DNA of 64,000 nucleotides from Trichinella spiralis (taxonomy: Eukaryota; Nematoda; Enoplea; Trichinellida; Trichinellidae). A program made the translations under genes and the position numbers. Each line of letters starts with the position of its first letter. Position 1 is the first letter of the stretch. Location of the stretch: NCBI GenBank assembly GCA_000181795.3, contig CM012955.1, positions 9,317,228 through 9,381,227 of the forward strand. The letters are read 5' to 3'. Under the pieces are notes generated by a model. That model ran no database searches and was not told where the DNA came from. It worked only from the letters and a program-made list of their open reading frames with translations. Of the stretch, positions 12,080-27,051 are shown piece after piece.

Positions 12080-14726
12080 TGTCTGAACAATTCAATTAAA
12101 AACAATTTGGGAGTATTATAACCACAGCAACATACATTGTTTCATTATATCGTATATTACACTTGCATACAATCGTCAACCCGTACAGAAATCACTCTGT
12201 TCCATTTTCTATTACCTGAACATTAAAATTATTAATACATTACTGTAGAATTGCTAAACATTTTAAATATAATGATAAACTTTAATGATTTGATAAAAAA
12301 AATTACAGCAAATATTTTAAAATGAAACATATATTCAATTCGTTTACAATTACACAATTACAACCGATACAAAGCATAAGGCATGGAATAACATAGTCGC
12401 TGTTGCACACTGAACGTCTAATTCACTGATATCATATATGAAGTTAAGCCATGAACTTTCACATGAAATCTGCATAGTAATTTCAAAAGAAAATGTGCAC
12501 ATTTTACAAAAACGCAATCATCTAACAATATGGTGAAATTGTTAGGATACTGTCACCACAACATCAGAAATGTAAATGCAGGACAGAATAATACAGAATA
12601 CAGTACCACTAACTTTATGTTCAAGAATTTATCATAGCCTTGATTTTATTTTTATTTAAATTTAAAAGTGCTAAATTTAATTTATTTATTCATATTATTT
12701 CAAAGTTAAATTAGTACATTTTTTTAATTGTTATGAACATTTTTCCCATGCAATTACAGTTATACATTTTTCACATTCCAAGCAAAAATTTCAGTTTGTA
12801 ATTTAATATAATATAAAGCATTGCATCAAAGCGATATTAATAAATTACTTGTTAAAAGAATTCTTTACTTTCAAATTTAACGTCTAGAACACACGTAGAA
12901 AAACGGTCTGCACAGAAATGCTATTGTCAAGGTAATAAATAAGACGTTGCTAATTAATGGCTAAATTGACTTGATAAAAGTAACTAAAAATAAGAATAAA
13001 TGTGCACATAAAAAGAATGAAAATACTGCTAATCCGTTCTTAAATTTAATCTCTACAGTTCTATTTCATTTCTTTTGTAAACAATTCATTATAATTTAAT
13101 CAAATAAAATAGCTCCTTCTAAAAAAATATAATGATATTTTTATTAATCATAAATATATGCAAATAATTATGCAATGTTTTAATTTAAAAAGTAATTTAT
13201 TAACGTAGACAAATGAAGATTTCGTTTTCAATTTATACTTTCTTTTCTATTAAATACAGTATTCCTCAAGAACATTTCTCATACATTTTAATGTAACTAC
13301 GGTGATTGCTAGTGTTTTCTTTCTCTCGCTGTAGAGTCAAATTAAAGTCAGCAGCCATTACTTTTCTTAGCATAAGTATTTTTTGGAAATTCAAATCAGA
13401 TTATAGGTACCATCTTTCATTATTGAAGCCGAAATCCGATTCTGCATGGCCTGATCAACAGCTGGTTATTTGTAATGAATTTTTTATATTGACTTTAATT
13501 TGAATTTTTTAATATTTCATTTTTAGATGTGTATTTTTTAATTTTATCTTCTTACATTCTTATTCCTTATTAGTTGGTTTTGTTGTCTTTTTATGTGGTA
13601 TTCTTGACTTCCTATTTCATATGATGTATAAAACGTTTATTTGAAATATTTATATGTCATACTGAAGAAAACCGCGTTTCTATCTCGATATTGGCATTTT
13701 TCTAATATATTATGCAATTCCTTAGCTAGTAATGTACAAGTATTTATATAAATATATAAATGCTTTGAATTTTGTTTACAGCTTTCTGCTTCATTTATTC
13801 TGTAATGAGGAAACATTGGAAGATGTAATTATAAATAATTGTCTTCTAGGGTATGTTTTTGTAGCATCTGGAATCGTGATATCCAGTATTAATCAACATA
13901 ATGGTTGTGAAAATAATGAGTATTTAATGAAGAGAAAGGGCTGATAGAATTGAGTAAATGGAATGGGCTGGTTGGAATTTTATTTATTTGTTCGTGGATA
14001 AATTGAACGCATCGCAGTGGTGTATTCTTTTCATACTTTTCATTAATGCTGAACATGTTTTCTATGATTAATTTCTGTTAAATGTCTCCTTTGATTTGGC
14101 ATGTCAGTGGATGAAATTCGATTCCATCAATGAACTTGATGCTCTAAAATAGCTCCATTGAAGAAATTCATGATTCTTTCAATTTTGTCTTACACATTGG
14201 GTCGTTCTAATTTACTCGGTCGAAATCATCTTTTTCCCGGTAGGCCTAATTAGCCGAATGGCAATATTGTATATGCGCTTGATTTTGATAAATTGGAATG
14301 CAGTTCGCCATGTTTGACTGTTTCAGTTTAGTACGATTTTGGAAAATGTTGAATCAGAGTGACATGATGAATAGATTATTTTTACTATTCGAAGAAGATG
14401 CTTTGTAGAAGTGTAATTTTTTGTAATCGCAGTGATCAGAGTTCGAATGAGAACAAAGGAAATGATGATTGAATGTTGTGGTTGTGAAATTGATCGTTTC
14501 CATTTTCACGTTTGTTGCCATGCGGTTATGTTGCAAACTATACCAGCATACTAAATTTATCTTTTAACGTTTCATTTCATCATGACGCACTATGCAAACC
14601 GACAATTCGCTGTCAGTTCAACATTAGCAGTGTTTAGTTGTAATATTTTTTCCACTTTAGGGTATTGTTGTTTTGCCATTGTTGTTATTGTTGTTGCTGT
14701 TGTGATCTCAGTGAATTTCACCACCG
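12080..14726. other. Intergenic, no supported gene
   Basis: Very AT-rich stretch between the divergent transporter and DHHC genes. Only short open frames without family resemblance are present, and none starts with a good ATG context followed by coding-like composition. It probably contains both promoters; no clear TATA or other site could be assigned. Confidence 0.6.
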
Positions 14727-16360
14727 ATGGCTACGACGAGCAGGAGGAAATGGCGCCATTTTCCTGGCAACAATCGCTTCTGTTGTGATGGTCGAATTAT
14801 TATGGCAAAGCAGATAAGCGCTTTTGTTTTGACGGTCGTGTTGCTTCTTGGTGCTTTAATACTCTTCTTCTACTTCGAGTAAAACCATCCACTTTAACGT
14901 GTGTATGATGTATGTGAAGTTATTTTTTTTTCTCCATCTAGTGGTCCATTTTTGTACAACAATTTGAGTCCTATGATACCAGTATCAGCGGCTGTTTTAA
15001 GCTGCACCGTATTCAGTTCATTGTTCAGAACAAGCTTCTCCGATCCTGGTATTATTCCAAGAGCCACTGCTGAAGAAGCGTTGGCCGTGCAACGTGAATT
15101 AGCTGGTTCGTGTTTGTTTGTTTGTTTTTTTGTTTGTATTTGTGTATTTGTATTGTATTTCAGAAATGCGTAATGATGACCAGTCGACAGATTCGAAAAA
15201 TGTTGTATTCAAAGAGGTTTTAGTCAACGGGCAACTTGTGAAGTTGAAATTTTGCCGCACTTGCCTCATATTTCGTCCTCCGCGTGCATCCCACTGCAGT
15301 ATCTGTGACAACTGCGTCGGTTGGTTTTTGAAAACGCTTTATTTTGAAGAATAAGCAATAAATAATTGATGTAATATTTTTAAATGATCATAGAACGATT
15401 CGATCATCACTGTCCATGGGTCGGCAACTGCATTGGCAAGCGCAATTATCGTTACTTTTTCATTTTCATTGTTTCACTTTCACTGCTTTGCGTGTATCTT
15501 TTCGCTTGTGTCATGGTTCACATTGTTCTTGGTAATAATGGCTTAAATGACTTTATTTTTTTCTGAATTTTCTACTATTTCAGCAACGAAGCAGAAGAAT
15601 TTTCTTGAATTTATTCAAGAAAGTCCGGGAAGGTAGAAAGTTGTTTTTCAATGGAAAGTGTTTTACACAAATTTATTTTTCAGCGTTGTGGTGGCGTTGA
15701 TATGCTTTCTCAGTATATGGTCAGTTCTCGGTCTTACTGGCTTCCATTCTTATTTAATCACTGCCAATCAGACTACTAACGAAGATGTAAGTCTTTTTTT
15801 TATTTACGTTGTACCCACACTTTGTGAAACTTGCTTTTCTTGTATTGTATTGTTTAAGCTTAAAAATTCATTCGGCAGTAACAAATCAGACGAATCATCC
15901 ACTGGAACTCAACAGAACCGAACCCGCTCGAATCGCAACCCTTATGCTGACTCAAGATTTGCGTGGGATTGTTTGCAAATTCTCTGTGGACCCCAACCAC
16001 CGAGGTATGTTCATGTAAACTGACTGCATTTGTCTTAATATTTAGTGACAAACAAAATTTATCGCCTAGAAACGCCCTAAACAATGCATGAAACATTTTC
16101 AGGCGGATATTTAAATGGAATATTGTAGGAATTAATATTGAACAATTTTGAATTTTTCTCCTTTTCAATAAATGGATGTATCGCAGGTTCAATGTAAAAC
16201 AGATTGTCATATGTACTAAATGTAGAATTTGTAGCAATATTTATGTAAACTTTATTTTAGCTTGATCGATCGACGTGGCGTGATTCGATCCACAACTGAA
16301 ATTCAAATTACTGTCTCTACAATTGGCGAAAGTTCAAAATCGAATCCAGAGTCTACATGA
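14727..16360 (+). CDS. DHHC palmitoyltransferase, ZDHHC9/14/18 subfamily
   Basis: Exons 14727-14878, 14942-15105, 15164-15319, 15394-15531, 15584-15632, 15684-15786, 15859-16004 and 16261-16360 join in phase to 335 residues. The cysteine-rich domain has the full C-x2-C-x9-HC-x2-C spacing with DHHC at 161-164 ([17 protein letters not shown]). Four membrane spans surround it, and the TTxE element appears as TTNED after the fourth. The N-terminal phrase [18 protein letters not shown] and the [11 protein letters not shown] segment place it with ZDHHC9/14/18 (yeast Erf2 type), which S-acylate Ras-like and other proteins at Golgi/ER. The start was chosen because the family's N-terminus begins here; an acceptor lies 15 bases upstream. 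Convergent with ATG10. Confidence 0.93.
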
Positions 16361-16510
16361 CGCGTTTAAACAGTTTTCCAAATTACGTGTGAAAGTATTC
16401 GATAATCGATCCTGTTTTCTTTTTTCTCATTTATTTTGATGAAACTGACCAAAAAAATGTGCATAAATACCGATTGCCTTTCGAATTGCAGAGCTTCTGT
16501 TTTCAAATGA

Positions 16511-16516
16511 AATAAA
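16511..16516 (+). terminator. Poly(A) signal of the DHHC gene
   Basis: AATAAA about 150 bases after the stop codon, in the 307 bp gap to the convergent ATG10 gene. Confidence 0.5.
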
Positions 16517-16667
16517 TTATTTTGCTGCTTATTTGTGCGTGCATAACGTATAATATATCACCACATAATCATTAACAACTCCAACTATACTAAGACGTGC
16601 ATAAAACAAGTGAGAAACAATAGCTTATTGAAGGCAATCCATCGTGGTACGACTGCTTTAAAATTTC

Positions 16668-17645
16668 TCAGTTCTCAGCATTGAAAATCACTTGTTCAAA
16701 ACTGAGCGGCACTGAAATACCGATAATACTGCCCATCACAGTTAACCAGACGGCCACCAAATTTCTGAAATGATTTAAAAATCACTTAAAATTAGCAACT
16801 GTTCCATTATTTCAATAAATTTCTTTGCATAAATTGAAATTAAATATTCAACAAAGTATTTGAAAGTTTAAAGTGTTCGAGGCAGCACTAAAAATTTTAC
16901 TTTGTTTTTTTTCCTTTTTCGATAACAGGAGTCAGAATATCGTCAGTTTTGCACGGATGGAAACAGTACCAGGATGTGCGGAACAATGGATGTTCCTGAA
17001 ATGATTTTCGTTTTATCGAAAAAAAAAATCATAAATACTGGTTATTTTCCAAAGTTAAAATTCCATGCTTTTTTTATATTTAATCTAATAAAAAATTTGA
17101 ATAATACTTTAGTTTAAAATTACAAATAAACATAAACTTGAAAAACTGCACTGACACACCACTTGAGTTATCACTGAAAACGGATCTGCATAAAGACGAG
17201 CGGTTTCGGAACAACAGACGGTAGCCCATACCTCGTCTAACGGCATCAACTGCCCTTCTGAAAATCTGTGATGAAAAAGCAAACGTTGTAAAAGAAAATT
17301 GACTTACCCAAATACCAGTAATTAAAGAACATTACAGGTATGTTGTACAACTCATCGTAACATACGTGAAATTCACATTTCACATAATCCATACCGATTC
17401 GACAAAATCTGGTATCATCACAAACCAAGAACTTCACGTTTCCTTGCTAAATTGACATATTAAAGCACTAATACATATATACTCACGTATATCTTTTCAT
17501 ATTCATGATTATTTACATATTGATACATAAAAACAAATATCTTAACATTACAAACCTCCGCCACTGTCCAACGGAATCGTGAATAGTTTTTGGTAAAAGC
17601 CTCTATGGCTAAAATTTGTGACAGGAATTGGTCGTACAGGAACAT
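16668..17645 (-). CDS. ATG10: Autophagy E2-like enzyme ATG10
   Basis: Five exons, 17645-17556, 17446-17308, 17257-17163, 16995-16901 and 16764-16668, join in phase to 171 residues. Family marks in order: a strand/turn segment KCEFHVCYDELYNIPVMFF matching the ATG10 core; DEVW and the VITQEHPLF lead-in to the active site; the catalytic cysteine Cys123 in FHPCKT; and a C-terminal WLTVMGSIIGISVPLSF. ATG10 transfers ATG12 to ATG5, which is needed for LC3 lipidation and phagophore growth in the cytosol. The protein is shorter than the vertebrate enzyme (about 220) because the N-terminal helix region is reduced. An extra 5' exon cannot be excluded, but the ATG at 17645 gives a plausible helix and leads straight into the conserved core. 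Confidence 0.9.
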
Positions 17646-18542
17646 GACAAAAAGGCTCTGTAAATCATAATAAAACGTAAGTTTATTGTTTATAAATTAA
17701 TACAGGTTTGGAGTAAATCAACCAATTAACTGTTAAGAATTTCAAATCCGTCCCCCATAATACTACTGAAGCGAATTTTGAACTTTAATAATAATAAGTC
17801 GCAACCTCCCTTTAATATTATAGACTAAAAAACATATATATATATACATATGTATTTACTTTAGTGAAATACCAAATCTTAATACAAAACGTACACGCGA
17901 ACAAAGAATCACTTTTTTCAACAAAGACTTCGATTACTGCAATATAAGAAAAGGTAAGTTCAAATATGATTACTGTAACATTGAAAATGCAATACTTTCT
18001 GAAATTAGAAGATAAAAACAAATAAAATATTAATATTTAATTTAAATATTAAGATAATGATATTTATATGCTTATCAGAATAAAAATTATTTGACCAAAT
18101 TTTTTGTAATGAATTTTCTTTTAATGCTCCAATGAAACTAATAGTATAAATGGTGTTAATATTGTTATTCAGCTTTTAATAAGTCTATTTTCCATATTTT
18201 ATAAACTATATTCACATTATAATGTATCAGCTTCTTAGTCTTATTAATAGTATATACATTACCGTAATCCTATCAAACTGTTAAAAATTACGTAAGTTTC
18301 AGTTTAATTGAACTAAATTTATACATTAATCATAATAAATGGCTAATTTAAGATAACTTAAATTAAACATTTCCAATATTTTAAAATTATTTTCATACTG
18401 TACACTAAGTAAATTCAGGCGAGTAGCTGAAATCGTATGCATTCTTCATTCGGTCTATCTTTAGCAGCGCGACCCAGGTGGTAAATTTGCTTCAGCAGTT
18501 TTTCGTTTATGATTTTGTGAATCATATTTAACACAGAGGAAC
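17646..18542. other. Intergenic, probable divergent promoter region
   Basis: Between the divergent ATG10 and VAB-9-like genes. AT-rich with a short TA-rich stretch near 17835. I see no gene or identifiable regulatory element. Confidence 0.5.
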
Positions 18543-20393
18543 ATGACTGCTGCTACGACAACTATTGAAACTGTAACAATTATCCGACCACTTAAGGTAT
18601 TTTGCAATGATTAAATTTTAAGAATGCAAATGATATTTTTTTTCTTTTAGATAATAAGCTTAATATGCGAATGTCTGGCGTTGGTGCTGTTAATTTTGGC
18701 TTTATGTACTTCATCATGGTTGAAAACTGGCTGTTGTTTCAGAACTGGATTATTTCGTGAATGCGTTTCTGATGATGTGAGCACTGATACGAAATTGCCT
18801 TTAGAATCACCTGCACCTGGGCAGTGTCACAGCTCTCGCATAGTTTATAAAGGTAACTTAATTTTACAGGTGGATGTATTCATAATAAATTTTGTAGACA
18901 GTTTTTTGGCATGCTTTATTGACAACAATACTTGTTAACTTTTGAATATAGAAAATGAAAATGTTTTTATTGACATTATTCTTTACGTGCTTAGCATTCT
19001 TTGAATTTCACTTTGTCATATATGTTTTCAATAAATATTTACGCTGTGGCTTTGCGCAAAACTGCTCTTCTTTATTTTGTTTTTGCTTTTCGTGAACATT
19101 ATTCAGTAGCGTTTTTCTAATTATATATTTAGATTAATTTTAGCATTCTTTTTTGTCATAAATGTCAGATGTTCAAATTATAAAATTATATCACTGTATG
19201 GTTCATCATATTGTTTTTTACACTTGGTCAAATTTATTGGGAAATTTTAATTTTCGATCTAGTGAATAGAAATTTATTTGTTTTATTTATTGATGTGAAA
19301 TGTTGCTTGTAAGAAATAAATCAATCTATGGTCATTGCATGTTTTTTTCTTGCTCATACTCCGTTAGTTGGTCAGATTAGCTGGTCTTTGTTATAGAAGC
19401 TGTTGTTTGTCATTCGTGACGGTGAAATTTCATGATTGTGCTTCATGGTCAAAAGGGGGAAGTTGATGTATATGAATTTTACTTCTTTGCAGTTTGATAT
19501 ATTACGGAATAGTAGGGTTGACTATTTAATGTGGAAATGAAGCCACGCAAATTATTGAATAAAGAATCGATTTATTTTATAGAATTTAACAATCATTTGG
19601 TTTTGAAAGCGAAGTAGGCCACATGGTCGTTGTTACATTGTTAAAGTTTTACACAGAAAGGGAAGCATTTTGTGTGCTTCAACTGATGAATAGATGATGA
19701 ATAATTGTACCAACATTGCATGAATCACTTGGCCTAGGGTGAACATTTAAGGCCACTAAGTAACGTAATATATTGTGTATTGTAACTGTTTGTGATAGGT
19801 AGAAAATGACGTGGTTTAAATTTTCAGCACATGTAATTGCGATGTTTTTGTTTTTGATTATTTAATAAAGTTATTTTTTCTTTATTTAACAGCTTACTTT
19901 CAAACAGCTGCTGCATTTTTGATACTCGCTGGACTTTGCATCGTGTCATGCATTTTCGCAACTGTTCTTGGTCTCAAAGCGACCAGCTTAGGTCGAAAAT
20001 ACCTGTACTACAAAATTGCGATGTATTTGGCTTTAATTGCCGGTAATTGTTTCATCGTTGTTGCACTTGTTTTCTGAAACAATATTTATTAATATCCCAT
20101 TTTATTTTAGTCATTTCTGAATTGATCAGTCTGATCGTCTTTCCCGTTTGTTTCTATTTGGAACTCGAAAATTGGGTTGTTACATCTTGGGAATTCGACT
20201 GGAGTGTACGATTGTATTTCTGGTGAAATTTGTTCTCTTTTTTTTTACATTTTATTTTCAGTATGGCATCGCTTGGGGAACGACAATTTGTACCTTTTTC
20301 GCTTGTCTGATGCTTATATGCGACAAGGAGCACGAAGAAATCTATTACAAGGAGAAAACTGTTTACGCATCGAATCAACAAGTTGCCGTTTAG
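18543..20393 (+). CDS. vab-9: Claudin/TMEM47-like junction protein (VAB-9 type)
   Basis: Exons 18543-18596, 18651-18852, 19893-20042, 20111-20205 and 20262-20393 join in phase to 210 residues. Four membrane spans are visible. The first extracellular loop has the PMP22/claudin signature Trp ... GLFRECV ... Cys, and the fourth span begins with EFDWSYGIAWGTTI, which is close to TMEM47. The N-terminal TVTIIRPLKIISL is also typical of that group. In C. elegans VAB-9 sits at apical epithelial junctions with cadherin-catenin and shapes the actin cytoskeleton; the same role is inferred here. The C-terminus (QQVAV) could be a PDZ ligand. Intron 2 is unusually long for the window (1.04 kb). A possible acceptor lies six bases upstream of the ATG. 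Confidence 0.9.
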
Positions 20394-20594
20394 TTGTCTA
20401 CTAGTTATCTACTTTAAAATTTTTGCCAAGTCAAACTGCTTAAGCTGATGATTCGAATTTACTGTTTTCATTGATGAATGTATCTCTGCTTTCGGTGACA
20501 TATACGGTGCATGTGAAATATAGTATTAAAATTCTACTTCATCCGCCTACGGTTGCGTGGCGATACTTTAATTCCATACATTGTAGAGCAATTG

Positions 20595-20600
20595 AATAAA
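20595..20600 (+). terminator. Poly(A) signal of the VAB-9-like gene
   Basis: AATAAA about 200 bases downstream of the stop and about 110 bases before the convergent pyridoxal kinase stop codon. Confidence 0.45.
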
Positions 20601-20712
20601 CTTTATATCTACAAACAGAACGTTGTAAAAATCGTTTCAGCAATTGACGCGTAATTAATTCTCAACGAACCTGATCATTTTTACAGAACGATTTGTAACT
20701 GTAAAACAATTT

Positions 20713-22267
20713 TCAGTCTTTCATTTCGACCGGCGTGCAAGTGACTCGCGATTGCGGTCGCAAAATATCGTCCATACTTTGAATTATTTTCAATTCTATT
20801 CTTTTTTTGCGTTGTTTCTCCCCTTCTGAAGAGCGAAGAGAAAATTCAAACTTTTCTACCAATTCCATGTGAATATAGAAAATCCGCTTACCGACTGCCG
20901 AACCATCTCCACATTCACTCGTTCGTAGTGTTCTCTTCAGCACATCTTGCATACTTGACTGTGCTCTTTCCACGGCTAACTGTAAAGAGAACGAAATCAG
21001 AAAATTCAGCATCAATCCCATCAACATCTAACCACTGTGTTGTAGTCGGTTTTGTGCAGCCAGACTAATAACAAACTGGAAAACAAATCACCAGTTCCAC
21101 AGAAATATTGCGGGAAACGTTGAACTTGGAATTTGTGAGCTGCAGTTCGACCATCTTGTCGTTTTAAAATATTCCAAGTTTAGTAATACAACAGACAGAC
21201 ACAATGAATATCAATTTGAAAATCACAAAACACCACCTTTCATTTCGCTGAAATAGCCAGTCAGTGTTTCCTGACAATAGTCAATATCTGTACTGGTCAC
21301 TACAATCCATCTGGGTCCTTTGTCATGCAACAAATTCATCGCTTCAATGACATCCCTTTCGGATTCGATAATTTTTCCAGATAACAGTCTAAACAAATAA
21401 ATATATACATATATGTATGTAAGGCGACCGACTGACTGACTGACTGATGTAATTGAAAATCTAAAAGTACAAATGCCAAAATTCAATGCATTACTCCAGT
21501 TCGTATTGGTTCGGTGTGATCACGTCGGCCAAAGGCACCGCAGCATCACGATAAATTGGCAGCATGCTTTCCGGTACATACTGAAAATGAAAAGCAAACC
21601 ATAAGGAGGTATTCAAATGAAATAAAAACAGAAAATCTTACGAATCGTTTCTGATCTCCCATCACAGGATCGCAAACTGTAAAAATGAAATCACATGGTA
21701 ATTAAATTGGAACAAATTAATTAAAATTTTCATTCATAACTTACAGTAAATTAAATCTTTGTTTTTTCTCTTCAAACTATTAACAATATTGATCATTTCT
21801 GTGAGAAAGGATTCTTCAGCAACATAACCTGAAATGCACCGCTTTGTTCAAGATGAAACATTGTGAATGCTCAAGATGCTCATGTACAGACAATACCTGT
21901 CAAAACATGAGTATAACCAAGCAATTCATTTGCTTCCAAACCAAAATACAGTTCTTTAATATTGGATCCAGTCATTGTTTTTCCAGTCCATGTCGCGTAG
22001 CCTACATGTTTAAAAATATACAAGTATTATTTCCCTCCCTCTCCCTCCCCCCCCCAAAAAAAACATGCATACTTGTATTGTTTGAAAATTGAACAGAATT
22101 TATTGTATCGACTTCAAAACGATGAATCTGAAAACAGAATCAATTTCTAAAATGAAACCAAATACCAAACATACCTGCAATGGAAACGTTGCGCACTTGT
22201 TTCCACAGTAGCCAGAAACGACATGACTTTGAATGGAAAGCACACGACCATTCTCTTTGACGTCCAT
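20713..22267 (-). CDS. PDXK: Pyridoxal kinase
   Basis: Ten exons: 22267-22175, 22127-22073, 22001-21897, 21828-21745, 21676-21642, 21580-21495, 21388-21237, 21154-21033, 20979-20892 and 20825-20713; phases match, 310 residues. Family marks in order: [20 protein letters not shown] at the N-terminus, CDPVMGD, the [18 protein letters not shown] block, and the anion-hole/catalytic [11 protein letters not shown] with the general-base Asp. It phosphorylates pyridoxal, pyridoxine and pyridoxamine with ATP in the cytosol to feed pyridoxal-5'-phosphate enzymes. The acceptor before 21154 is pyrimidine-poor but is the first AG after the donor and keeps phase. The last intron (66 nt) is in frame and stop-free, so its retention would only add 22 residues. 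An acceptor lies 11 bases before the ATG. Confidence 0.95.
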
Positions 22268-24391
22268 GAAAATACTGGCTAAAACGGCGCAAGAATTGAA
22301 AATCAACTTTCAAAATTTCACTAATAATAAATCAATATTTAAGAAACATGATAAACAAATAAATAAATTATGTGTAAAACTGTTCATATGACCGAACTCT
22401 GCGAAACATTTTGAAAGTAAATATTTCAAACGGGGCACTAAGTAAACTGAACAGCTAGTTACTTAGATTAGCAGCAAAATGCATCATCATGCAATACAAA
22501 CAAATGGCAATTTCGCTCCAATCCCAATCCGTACTTAATATCGGTATAGTTGTGAAAAATTCTATCAATCAAAAGAAAATAAGCTATTGAATATCAATGA
22601 GAACATAGATAAATGCAAAACAAAAATAAGCAGTTCAAGAATGGAGACATTAACTGATATTTTAAAGCAAGAAGCTGCGCTGAATAGCGCAATATAAAGG
22701 TCACCAATCGATGATTTTCTTTATCAATATTGCAATCTCAAGTGAACATTTCTATACGCAACACGCAACATTGAACTTGTCATTTGCAATAAAACTGCTA
22801 TTTGTTTAATAAATACTAAGCCAGTTTCAGTAATACCAATAGCGAAATGAAAATTAAATCAGATGCAGAACTTGCATATACAAAAAACACAACCATAATA
22901 CTGAAAAAAGAATGCTTTTAACTAAAACAAAAAGTACACCACTTTTACAATGTAATTTAATTTAAAAATAAATATTATAAGAATTCTCAACAGCAGAACA
23001 ATGAATTCGTAAATCTTACACTATTTTCCAGCATTAATCCTATACTGGACTATTTGGCATTGAAGACTGTTGATAAATTACAATGCCGAATATAAAATAT
23101 GAATAGACTTACTAAGTAAATAATGTTGAAACAGAACGAATGCTGAAATTCAGTGCAGTGACAACATTTGAAAGAACTGTCTAGCTTCATGTTCATGCAA
23201 TTCGCATGATTCCCTTTAATAAGCGAAATAATAAGAAAATTCATTTCATAAAATGCAGCCATAAAATTGTACAACATTGTCTAGAGTACAGTACTGTGAA
23301 AAGCTAGACTAAGCTTAAAACGGATAAAGAATGTTTTATTGGAGAATTCAAAGAACAAATATCCAACAAAAGTTTCGCCATTCATTGCGTTTTCACAATT
23401 ATATAGACGCTTCTGTTTCAATTACAAGTAACAAGAACTTTAAGAATTTATAACACAATGTTAAAACTAGGAGAAATAAAACCTTTAAAATTTCTTTCTA
23501 CTATTTTGCATGTTATTTTCACCAGGTTAATGCCAACCATTTTTTCTTGTTCTGCATACCTCACTGATTTCGCCTGTGTATACAAAATTATAAAAGAACA
23601 AATCTGAACGTCAGCGGAGAAAAAAATACGATATGTGAAAGCAGGTCACAGGCTTACGGTAACTTAACGGAATATTTAAAAAAACGATGTAGATGATTGC
23701 GTGCGATCAGAAAAATCAGAAGCTTTGAAAGTATGAGCCGTTACACAGAAGTTGATGAAGCTTTGCGCTAGAAGCAATCAACTTATTTGCAGCTGTGTTT
23801 ATTTCCTAACAGTTTTGTCTAACTCGGGAACAAACTTTTTCACCACCTTTTCTTACTGGTTATTTAAAGCGTTATCTTATTGGACGTTTATGTCGTAGTC
23901 AGATTGGTTTTTCTTGTCTAATTGTTCATTGATTGAAAATTTTCCATTATTATTAACTGCAATATTTTTCGTTTCATTGGTCCAAATATTTCTATCATAA
24001 TTTGAAAGAAAGAATTTCAAGAAATTTACTGAGCAGCTTTAAAATAATACTTCAATAAGCAGATAGATATATACGAATTACTTGCCGAAAAATACTGACA
24101 TTAACGTCGCAATTACATCACAATTTCATTATGCAACGAATGTATGTTGTAGTATAATGAAAGCAATGTAATAACATGAAAAAACTGATTAAATAATTAA
24201 TAAACCAACACCAAATAATGATGGATATTGAGTTTTTCAAACCGGAAAGCAAACAAGAAAAGTAATACATAGTATAACCCATTTCATAAATAATGAACGT
24301 TAAGCAGAAACAATTAATTGCATGTTTCGGTAAAGTGCAGAGGTTCCTCTAAAACAGTAATAAATGGTGCAATTGAAAAACAAAAGGCAAA
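22268..24391. other. Intergenic, no supported gene
   Basis: AT-rich, without a plausible gene. It holds one copy of a sequence also found near 26.9 kb (see 23808) and a short C-rich/A-rich tract at its left side. Presumably it contains the pyridoxal kinase promoter and the BTBD10 3' UTR. Confidence 0.5.
23808..23930 (+). repeat. Dispersed repeat, copy A (ATTGG-rich)
   Basis: Shares AACAGTTTTGTCTAA, then GGGAAC, and further on TATTGGACGTT and GATTGG with the stretch at 26904-26980, in the same order and orientation. The two copies lie on either side of the BTBD10 gene. Spacing between the shared words differs, so this is an imperfect or diverged duplicate. Confidence 0.55.
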
Positions 24392-26393
<2,002 letters not shown>

Positions 26394-26903
26394 GAAAAAT
26401 ATCAATCATCTAAAAATAATAAAATATTTAATTAATAGCAAAACATGGTCCCGTAAAATCAACAAAAAAGAAAAAGCAGCAGAGAAATACGTTTTTAAAT
26501 CACAGCAACTTCAAAACGCACAGACCCTAAAAATGCATCGTGATAAAGAAAAGTCGCTCACAGCTAAAGTAAAATCTTAAAATAGATTGTTTGATACCTT
26601 TTAAAATTCTATAGGATAAATAAAAGTAAAGCTTCAACACCTAACTTCAACGCAACAACTGAATAAAACACTAACACCGGCCACCACACACAACAAAGAA
26701 AGGATAACAAATGAAATGAGCACGTAGAAGAAAAACAGTAAGACTAAAAATAATCATGTTCATATATATCTACAGTAATAAACGGGAAATATATTGAAAT
26801 GGAATTGTGAGCATAATGTATAAGATAAAAATAAAAAAATATTTTATCAAAATATTTATTTATATTTTATCAAATTAAAATTTTACTTTTTTTAAACTAA
26901 TAT

Positions 26904-26980
26904 AACAGTTTTGTCTAATTAGGGAACGCGTTTTCTAATTGGTCATTGACTATTGGACGTTCATGCCATTCTCCGATTGG
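26904..26980 (+). repeat. Dispersed repeat, copy B
   Basis: Counterpart of the sequence at 23808: both start with AACAGTTTTGTCTAA and contain TATTGGACGTT and GATTGG in order. Lies 0.5 kb upstream of the BTBD10 start codon. Confidence 0.55.
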
Positions 26981-27051
26981 CTTTATTCATCGTAATTGCT
27001 AAGCAAACCAATCAGTCGGGGCACATCAACAACCAATAATAAAACGCCAAT
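26938..27051. promoter_or_regulatory. Cluster of CCAAT boxes, probable BTBD10 promoter
   Basis: Three ATTGG pentamers (26938, 26952, 26976) are followed by three CCAAT pentamers (27008, 27033, 27047) within 114 bp, a mirror-like arrangement. CCAAT/ATTGG is the NF-Y core. The cluster sits about 550-660 bp upstream of the BTBD10 ATG and 750 bp beyond the STT3B stop. Function is inferred from motif density and position only. Confidence 0.45.
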
